A DNA stretch of 64,000 nt, from NCBI GenBank assembly GCA_017472735.1, contig JAFUOD010000003.1, positions 62,001 through 126,000 on the forward strand, read 5' to 3'. The DNA comes from Oscillospiraceae bacterium. Its GTDB lineage: Bacteria > Bacillota > Clostridia > Oscillospirales > Ruminococcaceae. Every line of letters begins with the position of its first letter. Position 1 is the stretch's first letter. The translations under genes were made by a program, and so were the position numbers. Shown here piece by piece: positions 8,824-15,064 of this stretch. Under the pieces are notes generated by a model. The model saw only the letters and a program-made list of their open reading frames with translations, searched no databases and was not told the DNA's origin.

Positions 8824-9815
8824 ACCGTGGGCACCTCCTCATTAGCAGGTGAAGGAGCTTCTTCGGCTTTTGCAAAAGTGCGTTCTTCTCGTCTGCGCTT
8901 ATATTCCCGATGCTTATCGGCAAGGGCTTTGTTGGTTTTATCAAGAAGCTTTAACAATCCTTCGCTTAAGCGGTCGAACTCGCCCGAGAAGATGTTTGCA
9001 ATAATAAGCGAGAACACAGCACCGTTTTGAATGGTTGTATATCTGCGGAAAACAAACGCCATTACAGCAATGATAAGTGCATAAAGGAAGCGGGAGAATT
9101 CGTGCTTGGGCAGAATACGGTGGTCGTTTGCCATGAAAACAAGTACGAACATGTAAGACCCCGTAACCAAGGAGTAGCAGACTGCCTGCCAGCCCGAAGC
9201 GTTCTCGGGGAAAAGGACAAAGAGCAGAACGTTTGCAGCAACACCTGTAAACAGAACTGTTTGAGAGAGATCGCCGAAGAAATAAAGAGCTATAGCACAG
9301 ATAACAATTATAAGCACGCTTGAGGTACCCATGGGGCCTGCAAGCTTGCCCCAGAGAATATCGAGCATTGAGAAGGTACCTGCAGCACCGTTATCGAAAT
9401 TATAGGTAAACGACTGAACCAAAGTATCTGTTACATTGGAAGAAAGCGAGACCTCGCCAAAAGGCTGAGGAATTGGGTAGCGCATGATGACATTTGACCA
9501 GCTGAACGAGCAAAAAGCATATGCCACGGCGGCGGGGCTGAAAATGAGATTCTTATTACCGCCGAAAGCGTATTTGCCGACGACTACCATGAAAGCCGAG
9601 GAAATTGCCATGATGGAATAAGGCACAGATGCAGGCATTAAAAGCGCAAGCAAAAGTGCATCCATAACAGGAGATTGGTCGCTCCAGTCGTATTTGCGTT
9701 TCATTAATGATACGCAGATGTAATCGACGATAACCGACGTGACGACAGAAACGGCTGTTAAGACGAATACTCTTATACCGTAATAATAATATGCCATGAA
9801 GTCGAGGGCGAGCAA
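8820..9815 (-). CDS. RnfD/NqrB-like integral membrane protein, start uncertain
   Basis: A 331-residue polytopic protein when counted from TTG 9815. LLALLMPASVPYSIMAISS, GKYAFGGNKNLIFSPAA and the later GPMGTSS correspond to RnfD/NqrB motifs (LLALTLPP, GKQxFGGxGxNxFNPA, GSIGETS). The flavin-carrying SGAT motif is replaced by NGAA, so the covalent FMN threonine is not visible. The C-terminal 50 residues are charged and cytoplasmic. The frame remains open upstream to about 9896 without ATG, GTG or TTG. A Shine-Dalgarno AAAGGA at 9890-9895 precedes an ATA codon (9882-9884), so the true start may be upstream of the listed TTG. Confidence 0.75.
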   Translation of the reverse strand: MLALDFMAYYYYGIRVFVLTAVSVVTSVIVDYICVSLMKRKYDWSDQSPVMDALLLALLMPASVPYSIMAISSAFMVVVGKYAFGGNKNLIFSPAAVAYAFCSFSWSNVIMRYPIPQPFGEVSLSSNVTDTLVQSFTYNFDNGAAGTFSMLDILWGKLAGPMGTSSVLIIVICAIALYFFGDLSQTVLFTGVAANVLLFVLFPENASGWQAVCYSLVTGSYMFVLVFMANDHRILPKHEFSRFLYALIIAVMAFVFRRYTTIQNGAVFSLIIANIFSGEFDRLSEGLLKLLDKTNKALADKHREYKRRREERTFAKAEEAPSPANEEVPTV

Positions 9816-9916
9816 AAACGATGCGACTGTTGCAAACCTTAACTTTTTGGATTTTTCAATAGATTTTGAAGTATTTATAGCTATTACCGTCCTTTAATAT
9901 CTGCATGGGGGTATGT

Positions 9917-10258
9917 ATGGAAAAAGCGTTGCGTGACAAGGTTATAAGGGTATATCCTGCGAGGGTATCGCTGGTGTGCGCCCAGTCGAGGCTTTCAGAT
10001 TCTAAGCGTTTGGCGTGTGCGCTTGCACGAAGCCACAAGGAGAATATACTTTCGAGCAAGCTGATTGAAAACAAAAAGTTTTATTTAAGCCTGCTGGTTA
10101 AAACAACCTCTGCCCAAAGAATGCTTTGTGACATTTGCGAAAACAGCGACAGAGTGTATATCGGATATGACTATGACGCTGTATTCTCGGAACACGGGAA
10201 GGTTATTATTGCACAGAACGCAATTGACGCCTTATGCCAAAAGAGAAGCGATTGCTGA
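9917..10258 (+). CDS. Small protein of unknown function (doubtful)
   Basis: Open frame of 113 codons on the strand opposite its neighbours. An ATG at 9905 is also possible, but 9917 has GGGG six bases before it. The product is a basic, Cys-containing soluble protein with no motif I recognise. It is divergent from the RnfD-like gene and overlaps the 3' end of rpe by 27 bases in convergent orientation. The 416-base gap it occupies would otherwise be empty, which favours a real gene. The overlap and lack of recognisable homology argue against it. Confidence 0.4.
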   Translation: MEKALRDKVIRVYPARVSLVCAQSRLSDSKRLACALARSHKENILSSKLIENKKFYLSLLVKTTSAQRMLCDICENSDRVYIGYDYDAVFSEHGKVIIAQNAIDALCQKRSDC

Positions 10259-10879
10259 GTCGATATCTTTAGCTTTAAAGAGGTATGAACCCGAAACAAG
10301 AACGTTTGCACCTGCGGATTTTACCAATGGCGCTGTGTTCCCGTCGATACCGCCGTCAACCTCGATATCAAGGTCTTTACCGATTTCATCAGCTTTTTTT
10401 CTTATAGACTGAATCTTTTCAAGCATATCAGTCATAAAGCTTTGTCCGCCGAAGCCCGGCTCGACAGTCATTACCAAAACCATGTCTATATCATTAAGAT
10501 AAGGGTACACTGCTTCGGCAGGGGTGGCAGGCTTTAAGGTGAGCCCCGCTTTTACGCCGAGGTCTTTTATTCTTTGAATGGTTGCGGCAATGTCACATTC
10601 AGCCTCGACATGGAAAGTAATTATATCGGCACCCGCATTTGCAAAAGCTTCTATATAATCAAAAGGCTTTGAAATCATAAGATGTACGTCAAAGGGCTTG
10701 TCTGTGCATTTTTTTACCGATTTTAAAACGGGCACGCCGTAGCTGATGTTTGGTACAAAGTGACCGTCCATAACATCGAAATGAATCCAATCACAGCCGT
10801 GCGAAACAGCTTTATTTATTTCATCACCCAGGCAGGCAAAATCTGCGCTGAGGATTGAAGCACTTATCAAGGTTTTCAT
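10232..10879 (-). CDS. rpe: Ribulose-phosphate 3-epimerase
   Basis: Interconverts D-ribulose 5-phosphate and D-xylulose 5-phosphate in the pentose phosphate pathway. The 215-residue TIM barrel shows WIHFDVMDGHFVPN (with the catalytic Asp and metal-binding His), DVHLMISKP, VMTVEPGFGGQSFM and IEVDGGID, all diagnostic. It starts at ATG 10879 behind an AGGAGG-like site and has its own promoter at 10929-10957. The start position and length agree with the family. Confidence 0.97.
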   Translation of the reverse strand: MKTLISASILSADFACLGDEINKAVSHGCDWIHFDVMDGHFVPNISYGVPVLKSVKKCTDKPFDVHLMISKPFDYIEAFANAGADIITFHVEAECDIAATIQRIKDLGVKAGLTLKPATPAEAVYPYLNDIDMVLVMTVEPGFGGQSFMTDMLEKIQSIRKKADEIGKDLDIEVDGGIDGNTAPLVKSAGANVLVSGSYLFKAKDIDSAIASLLA

Positions 10880-10928
10880 GTTAACCTCCTGAAAAAATTA
10901 CGTGAAATAAGCAAACTTATTCAAAATA

Positions 10929-10957
10929 AGTATACTACTATAAAGCGTTAATGTCAA
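10929..10957 (-). promoter_or_regulatory. Sigma-A promoter of rpe
   Basis: Minus-strand TTGACA (10952-10957), 17-base spacer, TATACT (10929-10934), about 45 bases before the rpe start. Confidence 0.75.
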
Positions 10958-11002
10958 ACTGCGTGATTAACAAATAAATATTATTTTTTGCCATAAAAAA
11001 CT

Positions 11003-11043
11003 TAAAAAATGCCAAAACGCCGCCAAAGTATTCTTTGACGGCG
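11003..11043 (-). terminator. Terminator ending a minus-strand non-coding transcript
   Basis: Minus-strand hairpin CGCCGTCAAAG / CTTTGGCGGCG (11018-11043) followed by a T-rich tail. It lies upstream of the rpe promoter and cannot belong to rpe, so it closes an RNA made from further upstream. Confidence 0.75.
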
Positions 11044-11115
11044 GTATATAAAGCGGTTCTCGTCCCGATGATCTCCCCCTGCACCGGGCAGGAGTTTGTA
11101 CCGCTACAATATATT
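11044..11115 (-). ncRNA. Candidate small structured RNA
   Basis: Between the two terminators on the minus strand lies a foldable segment. An outer stem AGCGGT / ACCGCT encloses CTCCTGCCCGG...CCGGG-like inner pairing, directly followed by the terminator hairpin at 11018-11043. A weak -10-like TATATT lies just upstream (about 11108-11113). I do not recognise the family. Confidence 0.3.
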
Positions 11116-11145
11116 ATGTGCATTTCGCATCAGCGGTTACAAACA

Positions 11146-11179
11146 TAAAAGAAAAGGAGCGGCACTTAAGACCGCTCCT
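11146..11179 (-). terminator. Terminator closing the mini-ORF array transcript
   Basis: Hairpin AGGAGCGG / CCGCTCCT (11155-11179) followed on the minus strand by TTTTCTTTTA. It ends the transcript that starts near 11715. Confidence 0.75.
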
Positions 11180-11251
11180 GTATTATAATTTATATCCGAA
11201 TCAATTTTCGGGGAACTGAACTGTTCTTTGGACTCACCCTTTCGTTTTGTC

Positions 11252-11281
11252 TTAAAGAATTTCGATCTTGTATAGTTTCAA
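11252..11281 (-). CDS. Mini-ORF 3 of the array (MKLYKIEIL)
   Basis: TTG at 11281 with GGGG nine bases upstream, nine codons then TAA, followed by GAAAGGGTGAGTCC. Same layout as the neighbouring units. Confidence 0.3.
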   Translation of the reverse strand: MKLYKIEIL

Positions 11282-11400
11282 TGAAACCATCCCCTGTTTA
11301 TTTTAGAAAAACGTCAAGATTGGTTGGCGTTTGTTTATCTATCTAAATGCCCTAAAGGCTGCTTCAGAACTTTTTTGGACTCACACCTTTCAACGTGATT

Positions 11401-11427
11401 TTAAATATCAGGTCTTATTACCTTCAA
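11401..11427 (-). CDS. Mini-ORF 2 of the array (MKVIRPDI)
   Basis: TTG at 11427 with AGGAG nine bases upstream, eight codons then TAA, followed by GAAAGGTGTGAGTCC. Same layout as the neighbouring units. Confidence 0.3.
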   Translation of the reverse strand: MKVIRPDI

Positions 11428-11524
11428 GAGAATCATCTCCTAATGTATATCCGTTTGATGTTTGTCTTAAAATAAATCTTTCTGAATTAAAGCTTACGCA
11501 ATTGCGGGACTCACCTCTTTCGGT

Positions 11525-11563
11525 TTATTTTGAATCTCCTGTTCCGCTGCGTGCAAGTTTCAT
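11525..11563 (-). CDS. Mini-ORF 1 of the array (MKLARSGTGDSK)
   Basis: ATG at 11563 with GGAG ending ten bases before it, twelve codons, then TAA. The block GAAAGAGGTGAGTCC follows within a few bases of the stop. Length and the repeated context suggest either a leader peptide or a structural coincidence in an RNA repeat. Confidence 0.3.
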   Translation of the reverse strand: MKLARSGTGDSK

Positions 11564-11722
11564 GATAACCAGCTCCAATAAAATTAGTTCTTGTTTGCCG
11601 TTTTGAATGAAGCCATTAGTCGTTAAGGTTTTGCCTTATACGCCTTTCAGTTTCTCATCGGAACCCTCTCCTTTAAATTTGGTTTCTTACTTTCTTTTAT
11701 CTTTTCTCTTTTCTGTGATTTA

Positions 11723-11751
11723 AATATATCATATTTTTTGTGCATTGTCAA
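11723..11751 (-). promoter_or_regulatory. Consensus promoter of the mini-ORF array
   Basis: Minus-strand TTGACA (11746-11751), 17-base spacer, TATATT (11723-11728). It is one of the best promoters in the window, yet drives no conventional gene. Confidence 0.8.
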
Positions 11752-11809
11752 CAGTTTTTTTGAACTTTTTTAAAAATATTTATTTAATAATATGTTTACA
11801 CTTTTGTGG

Positions 11810-11838
11810 TTGACTTTATTTTTGAGATATAATATAAT
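11810..11838 (+). promoter_or_regulatory. Promoter of the DUF1292 gene
   Basis: TTGACT (11810-11815), 17-base spacer, TATAAT (11833-11838). It is divergent from the array promoter. Confidence 0.75.
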
Positions 11839-11894
11839 AAAAGTGTTGGCGGCATTGTATGCTTGTCTTTTTTAAATTATAAGGAGAATTAACT

Positions 11895-12239
11895 ATGGAC
11901 GAATATAACTACATTCCCGAGCTTTACACCTTGGTTGATGAAGAAGGCGTTGAGCAGACCTTTGAAATGCTTGACTCGTTGGTTGACGGTGATGAAACCT
12001 ATTATGCAATGGTCCCCTATTATGAAAATCCGGAGGACTTGATCAACGACAGCGGCGAGCTTGTTATTTTGAAATCGGACTATGTTGACGGCGAAGAAAT
12101 GCTTATAACAGTTGACGATGACGACGAGTTTGAGCGTGTGGGCGCTATCTTCTTGCAGCGACTTGAAGAAATGTTTGAAGGTGAAGAAGATGAATGCGAC
12201 TGCGGCGACGACGGATGCGATTGCTGCCATCATTCATAA
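11895..12239 (+). CDS. DUF1292 (YrzB-family) protein
   Basis: Very acidic 114-residue protein of unknown function. The core (about 8-75), with ELYTLVDEEG, YYAMVPY and ELVILKSD, is typical of the YrzB/DUF1292 family, which in Firmicutes commonly sits beside ruvX (yrrK). Here ruvX lies 740 bases further on, on the other strand. The Asp/Cys/His-rich tail (CDCGDDGCDCCHHS) is an addition that could bind metal. The gene starts at ATG 11895 behind AAGGAG. Confidence 0.88.
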   Translation: MDEYNYIPELYTLVDEEGVEQTFEMLDSLVDGDETYYAMVPYYENPEDLINDSGELVILKSDYVDGEEMLITVDDDDEFERVGAIFLQRLEEMFEGEEDECDCGDDGCDCCHHS

Positions 12240-12271
12240 ATCATTAAAAATCGCATAAACTAATTAATAAG

Positions 12272-12466
12272 ATTCTGCCTTGTGCGACCAAGCATGGATT
12301 TATAATCCAACACATATTAAAAGGGATTCGTACTCCGAAGACGGATTGCAGACCTCCCGCTTAAGCGGACGAAGGGAGCGTGAAAGCTTTGGGACGTTTT
12401 ACCCACCCTGCATTCGTGCGGGTTTTATGTTCCATGCGACGGCAAGGCGGAGTTTTTGTTTTTTTA
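12272..12466 (+). ncRNA. ssrS: 6S RNA (RNA polymerase-binding regulator)
   Basis: Two distant segments pair to close a 180-base structure: CTGCCTTG (from 12275) with CAAGGCGGA (about 12443-12451), and GCATGGA (12292-12298) with TCCATGC. The interior folds into a further long imperfect stem, and the 3' end runs into a T-rich tail (GTTTTTGTTTTTTT). Length, long irregular rod shape and position are those of 6S RNA, which binds the housekeeping RNA polymerase in stationary phase. Primary sequence of 6S is poorly conserved, so this is a structural call. Confidence 0.65.
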
Positions 12467-12513
12467 TAAAGATTTGGCCAAGCGGCTTGAGATATTTCGG
12501 TTTTGTGAATGAT

Positions 12514-12562
12514 TTATCCCTCCGCCGTCTACGACGGCACCTCCCTTAAAATAAGGGAGGCT
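12514..12562 (-). repeat. Two-hairpin GGGAGG repeat element, copy 1
   Basis: Read on the minus strand: GCCTCCCTTATTTTAAGGGAGG hairpin, GTGCCGTC/GACGGC hairpin, then GGAGGGAT. Two further copies lie at 26538-26592 (plus) and 26608-26663 (minus). The first hairpin alone could act as a terminator. Confidence 0.7.
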
Positions 12563-12591
12563 GTATGTGTCAAGCATAATATACTATAGAA

Positions 12592-12628
12592 AACAAACCC
12601 GACATTGTTGTGTCAGGTTTGTTTTTTT
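12592..12628. terminator. Terminator between the 6S region and the convergent small membrane protein gene
   Basis: Stem ACAAACC..ACA / TGT..GGTTTGT with T7 on the plus side and A-rich sequence on the minus side. The stop codon of the minus-strand gene lies within it. Confidence 0.7.
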
Positions 12629-12954
12629 GTCATCATATTAACAATTGATCTTGTTAACGAACCAAACGCTATTCCGACAGCGGAAACAACAAGATACCAT
12701 ACTGCATGGACAAAAGCTGAACCGTTATAATAGATAAGTACACTTGGAATAAACAGAATGGCAACAAGTGCCGGATAACAATATTTCTCAACGGAGGAAT
12801 AAATTATTCCCATGATAAGGGAAAGCAAAAAAGTTGCAATGATTATTATAAACACCATGCCCATAGCATCGGTAGGGCCTGCAAACAGCGGAAATATGTA
12901 GAACATTGCCAACTGTACAAGAGAAATTATAATGGCTTTAATAAGTTTTTTCAT
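12613..12954 (-). CDS. Small four-helix membrane protein of unknown function
   Basis: A 113-residue protein with four hydrophobic segments (about 5-25, 30-52, 60-78, 83-102), a basic N-terminus (MKKLIK) and a basic C-terminal tail. It starts behind GGAGG. No family motif recognised. It is followed by a strong terminator and preceded 23 bases upstream by ruvX, so it may be the last gene of the operon glcK, LURP-one, ruvX. Confidence 0.7.
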   Translation of the reverse strand: MKKLIKAIIISLVQLAMFYIFPLFAGPTDAMGMVFIIIIATFLLSLIMGIIYSSVEKYCYPALVAILFIPSVLIYYNGSAFVHAVWYLVVSAVGIAFGSLTRSIVNMMTKKQT

Positions 12955-12977
12955 TTAATCCTCCGATTATTAAGATG

Positions 12978-13403
12978 TCATATCAAACCCTTTTTCTTGC
13001 GGTACTGCATATACGATTCTAAAATGAGGGTTGCGGCAACGGTATCTATAACCTCTTTACGCTTTTTGCCCCTTACATTAGTCTCGTTTAAAATGTTTAT
13101 TGCCTGCATTGTGGTAACTCGCTCGTCCCACAAAACTGTTTCTATGCCTGTTAAGGCAAATAACTTGTCGGCAAATTCACGGCATTTTTGCGCCCTCTCG
13201 CCCTGTGAACCGTCCATATTAACAGGTAAGCCTATAACGATAAGCTCGCTTTCGAGTTCTTTTGCTTTGGCGGCAACTTTTTCAAGGCGCTTATCGGCAT
13301 TCCATTCAAAAATTGTGCCTGTTGGTGAGGCAATAGACTCGTATTTATCGCAATGGGCAAGGCCGGTTCTGGCATCGCCGTAATCAACACAAAGAATTCT
13401 CAT
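12978..13403 (-). CDS. ruvX: Putative Holliday junction resolvase / pre-16S rRNA nuclease (YqgF)
   Basis: RNase H-fold nuclease of 141 residues. The first catalytic Asp is in LCVDYGDARTGLA (Asp6 region), then IVIGLPVNMDGSQGERA, the LWDERVTT motif with its catalytic acid, and the C-terminal DTVAATLILESYM with the last Asp. In E. coli the family member YqgF processes 16S rRNA 5' ends. It starts at ATG 13403 with AGGAG, 12 bases after the LURP-one gene. Confidence 0.95.
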   Translation of the reverse strand: MRILCVDYGDARTGLAHCDKYESIASPTGTIFEWNADKRLEKVAAKAKELESELIVIGLPVNMDGSQGERAQKCREFADKLFALTGIETVLWDERVTTMQAINILNETNVRGKKRKEVIDTVAATLILESYMQYRKKKGLI

Positions 13404-13415
13404 AAAACTCCTTTA

Positions 13416-13892
13416 TCAGCCGTCGTGCGAACAGTTAATCATATCAATGGTTATAACTGTCATTAAAACATCAAGCTCATCTTGGGGGTTGGCGATATCT
13501 ATTTCATATGTATCTCCAAAGGTGAAAAGCACTTTGGAGATCGAAGCAACAGTGGTTTCGCCGCCTCTCACTTCATATTCCCAGCCGAGGAAGTCGCCCT
13601 CGACCTGCCAGCCGTTATAATCAATTGTGAACTTGGGCACAAAGAAAGTGAACTCTTTTTTTATAGTGCCGAGTATTTCTCCGCGAACTGATATTTGAGC
13701 AGTTGGCAGGAATTTAAAAAGCTTTTCACGGATTTCTCCGACTTCCTCACCCGATGCATGGCTGTAAATATGCAAAACGTGACCGAACGAAAAAACCTCT
13801 GCCTTAACAAAATACTTAGGTTCGCCGAATTCATCATATACGTCATAGGTGTCGCTCCATGCGAACACACGCTGTTTAATCAATAATTTCAT
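13416..13892 (-). CDS. LURP-one-related (YxjI-like) protein
   Basis: A 158-residue beta-rich protein. The MKLLIKQRVFAWSDTYDVYD start, the central HASGEEVGEIREKL and the KKEFTFFVPKF repeat-like strands are typical of the LURP-one/Tubby C-like fold (DUF567). These proteins are proposed to bind membranes or phospholipids; in bacteria the function is unknown. Its ATG overlaps the glucokinase stop codon by one base (TAATG), so translation is coupled. Confidence 0.85.
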   Translation of the reverse strand: MKLLIKQRVFAWSDTYDVYDEFGEPKYFVKAEVFSFGHVLHIYSHASGEEVGEIREKLFKFLPTAQISVRGEILGTIKKEFTFFVPKFTIDYNGWQVEGDFLGWEYEVRGGETTVASISKVLFTFGDTYEIDIANPQDELDVLMTVITIDMINCSHDG

Positions 13893-14839
13893 TACTTTTG
13901 CAACCCCAAAAATGCGGCACCGATGATGCCTGCGTCGTTACCCAAAGATGCTATTACAATTTTTGTGTTCTCACCTGCGTGGGCATATATTTCCTTGGAA
14001 ATAAGCTTTTTAAGAGGGACTAAAAGCGCATCGCCTTCGTTGCAAACGCCGCCGCCGATACATAAAACCTCGGGCTGAAAGATGTTAATTGTGTTTGCAA
14101 TGCCTGCCGCCAAGTACTTAATATACTTATCAACAACGCCCTTTGCGGCTTCATCGCCTGCACGCATTGCATTAAATGCCAATCTGCCCGAAACATGATC
14201 TCCGTCCATCATTTCGTGCATTTTAGAATCGGGATTGGCAACGAGCGCTTCTTTGGTCATTCTAATTAAGCCTGTTGCAGAGGAATAAACCTCGAAACAG
14301 CCCTTTCTGCCGCAGGAGCACTGAGGACCGTCAACCTCGATAACAGTGTGGCCGATTTCAGCGCCGGCATAATTAAAGCCTGAGTAAATCTTTCCGCCGA
14401 TGATGATACCTCCGCCGACACCTGTGCCAAGGGTTATACAAACGGCATCCTTAGTCCCCTTTGCCGAGCCTGCCACGAACTCACCGTAAGCTGCCGCATT
14501 AGCGTCGTTTTCGACATAAACGGGAAGGTCGATAACCTCGCGGATATAATCGGCAACGGGTGCATCATGAAAATCGAGATTGTTTGAATAGCTGATAACA
14601 CCTGTATCGGAATTAACAGAGCCTGGGGCACCAACGCCGACAGACTCGATATCGGTTACCTTTAAGCCTGCTTTTTCGATAGCTTCTAAAGCCATTTTAG
14701 CCATATCAAGGCATATTTCTTTTGCCGAACGAGGGCGGTTTGTGGGGGTTTTAGCCTTTGAAACGATTTCGTATTTTTCGTTAACGACACCTGCAACAAT
14801 GTTTGTGCCGCCTAAATCTATACCAACATAATATTTCAT
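13892..14839 (-). CDS. glcK: ROK-family glucokinase
   Basis: ATP-dependent glucose phosphorylation at the entry to glycolysis. Motifs: phosphate-binding DLGGTNIVAGV near the N-terminus, ENDANAAAYGE with the catalytic Asp, LGTGVGGGII, and the zinc-binding ROK signature CSCGRKGCFE. I choose ATG 14839 (315 residues), with AGGAGG seven bases upstream. An upstream in-frame ATG at 14905 would add 22 residues without homologous character and without a ribosome site. It heads an operon with the LURP-one and ruvX genes. Confidence 0.93.
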   Translation of the reverse strand: MKYYVGIDLGGTNIVAGVVNEKYEIVSKAKTPTNRPRSAKEICLDMAKMALEAIEKAGLKVTDIESVGVGAPGSVNSDTGVISYSNNLDFHDAPVADYIREVIDLPVYVENDANAAAYGEFVAGSAKGTKDAVCITLGTGVGGGIIIGGKIYSGFNYAGAEIGHTVIEVDGPQCSCGRKGCFEVYSSATGLIRMTKEALVANPDSKMHEMMDGDHVSGRLAFNAMRAGDEAAKGVVDKYIKYLAAGIANTINIFQPEVLCIGGGVCNEGDALLVPLKKLISKEIYAHAGENTKIVIASLGNDAGIIGAAFLGLQK

Positions 14840-14944
14840 AGCAAGTCCTCCTGAACGAAGAGTATATAAAGATTTTATGTTTAAAATCCTTATATATTCT
14901 ATCATTTGCTTAAATGATTGTCAACGTATAGTTTTTTTGTTAAT

Positions 14945-15060
14945 GAAGGCGAGCCGTGCGGGGCGCCTGCCCACAGGCCCGTTAGGGGCGTGGGCAGAGT
15001 GCCCTTGCGTGGCGAGCCGCGAAAGAAGCCTCCCCTGCGGTGGCAGAGAAGGCTTTAAAA
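14945..15060. repeat. GC-rich intergenic insert with hairpins
   Basis: GC-rich spacer with GCCTGCCCACAGGC- and GTGGGCAGAG-type inverted segments and the words GTGGCGAGCCGCG and GCGGTGGCAG. It lies between the glucokinase and pepF genes, both on the minus strand, and shares words with the other GC-rich inserts. Confidence 0.5.
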
Positions 15061-15064
15061 TGCG

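Larger units (their letters stand above)
11180..11716 (-). ncRNA. Promoter-driven transcript with tandem RBS-spaced mini-ORFs
   Basis: No conventional gene occupies this 540-base stretch, yet it has a consensus promoter and a terminator. On the minus strand it contains four similar units. Each has GGAG or GGGG, exactly nine bases (consensus like ATGGTTCTC), then ATG or TTG followed by AAA/AAG/AGA. The mini-ORFs are at 11647-11658 (MRN), 11525-11563 (MKLARSGTGDSK), 11401-11427 (MKVIRPDI) and 11252-11281 (MKLYKIEIL). Downstream of the last three stop codons a second conserved block, GAAAG followed by G-rich sequence and GTGAGTCC, occurs. It could be an RNA with structural repeats, a set of leader peptides, or decayed coding sequence. 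I do not recognise it as a known RNA family. Confidence 0.5.

Noticed and set aside
9027-9323. 98-codon plus-strand frame
   Set aside because: Antisense to the RnfD-like gene; composition of a shadow frame.
11230-11690. T-box, glycine or fluoride riboswitch
   Set aside because: Some words look similar (GGGTGAG, GGAGATG) but the diagnostic T-box sequence, tandem glycine aptamer cores and fluoride pseudoknot are absent, and no gene follows in range.
11895-12233. 114-codon minus-strand frame opposite the DUF1292 gene
   Set aside because: Mirror of a real, acidic, biased gene that has a promoter and a ribosome site on the plus strand.
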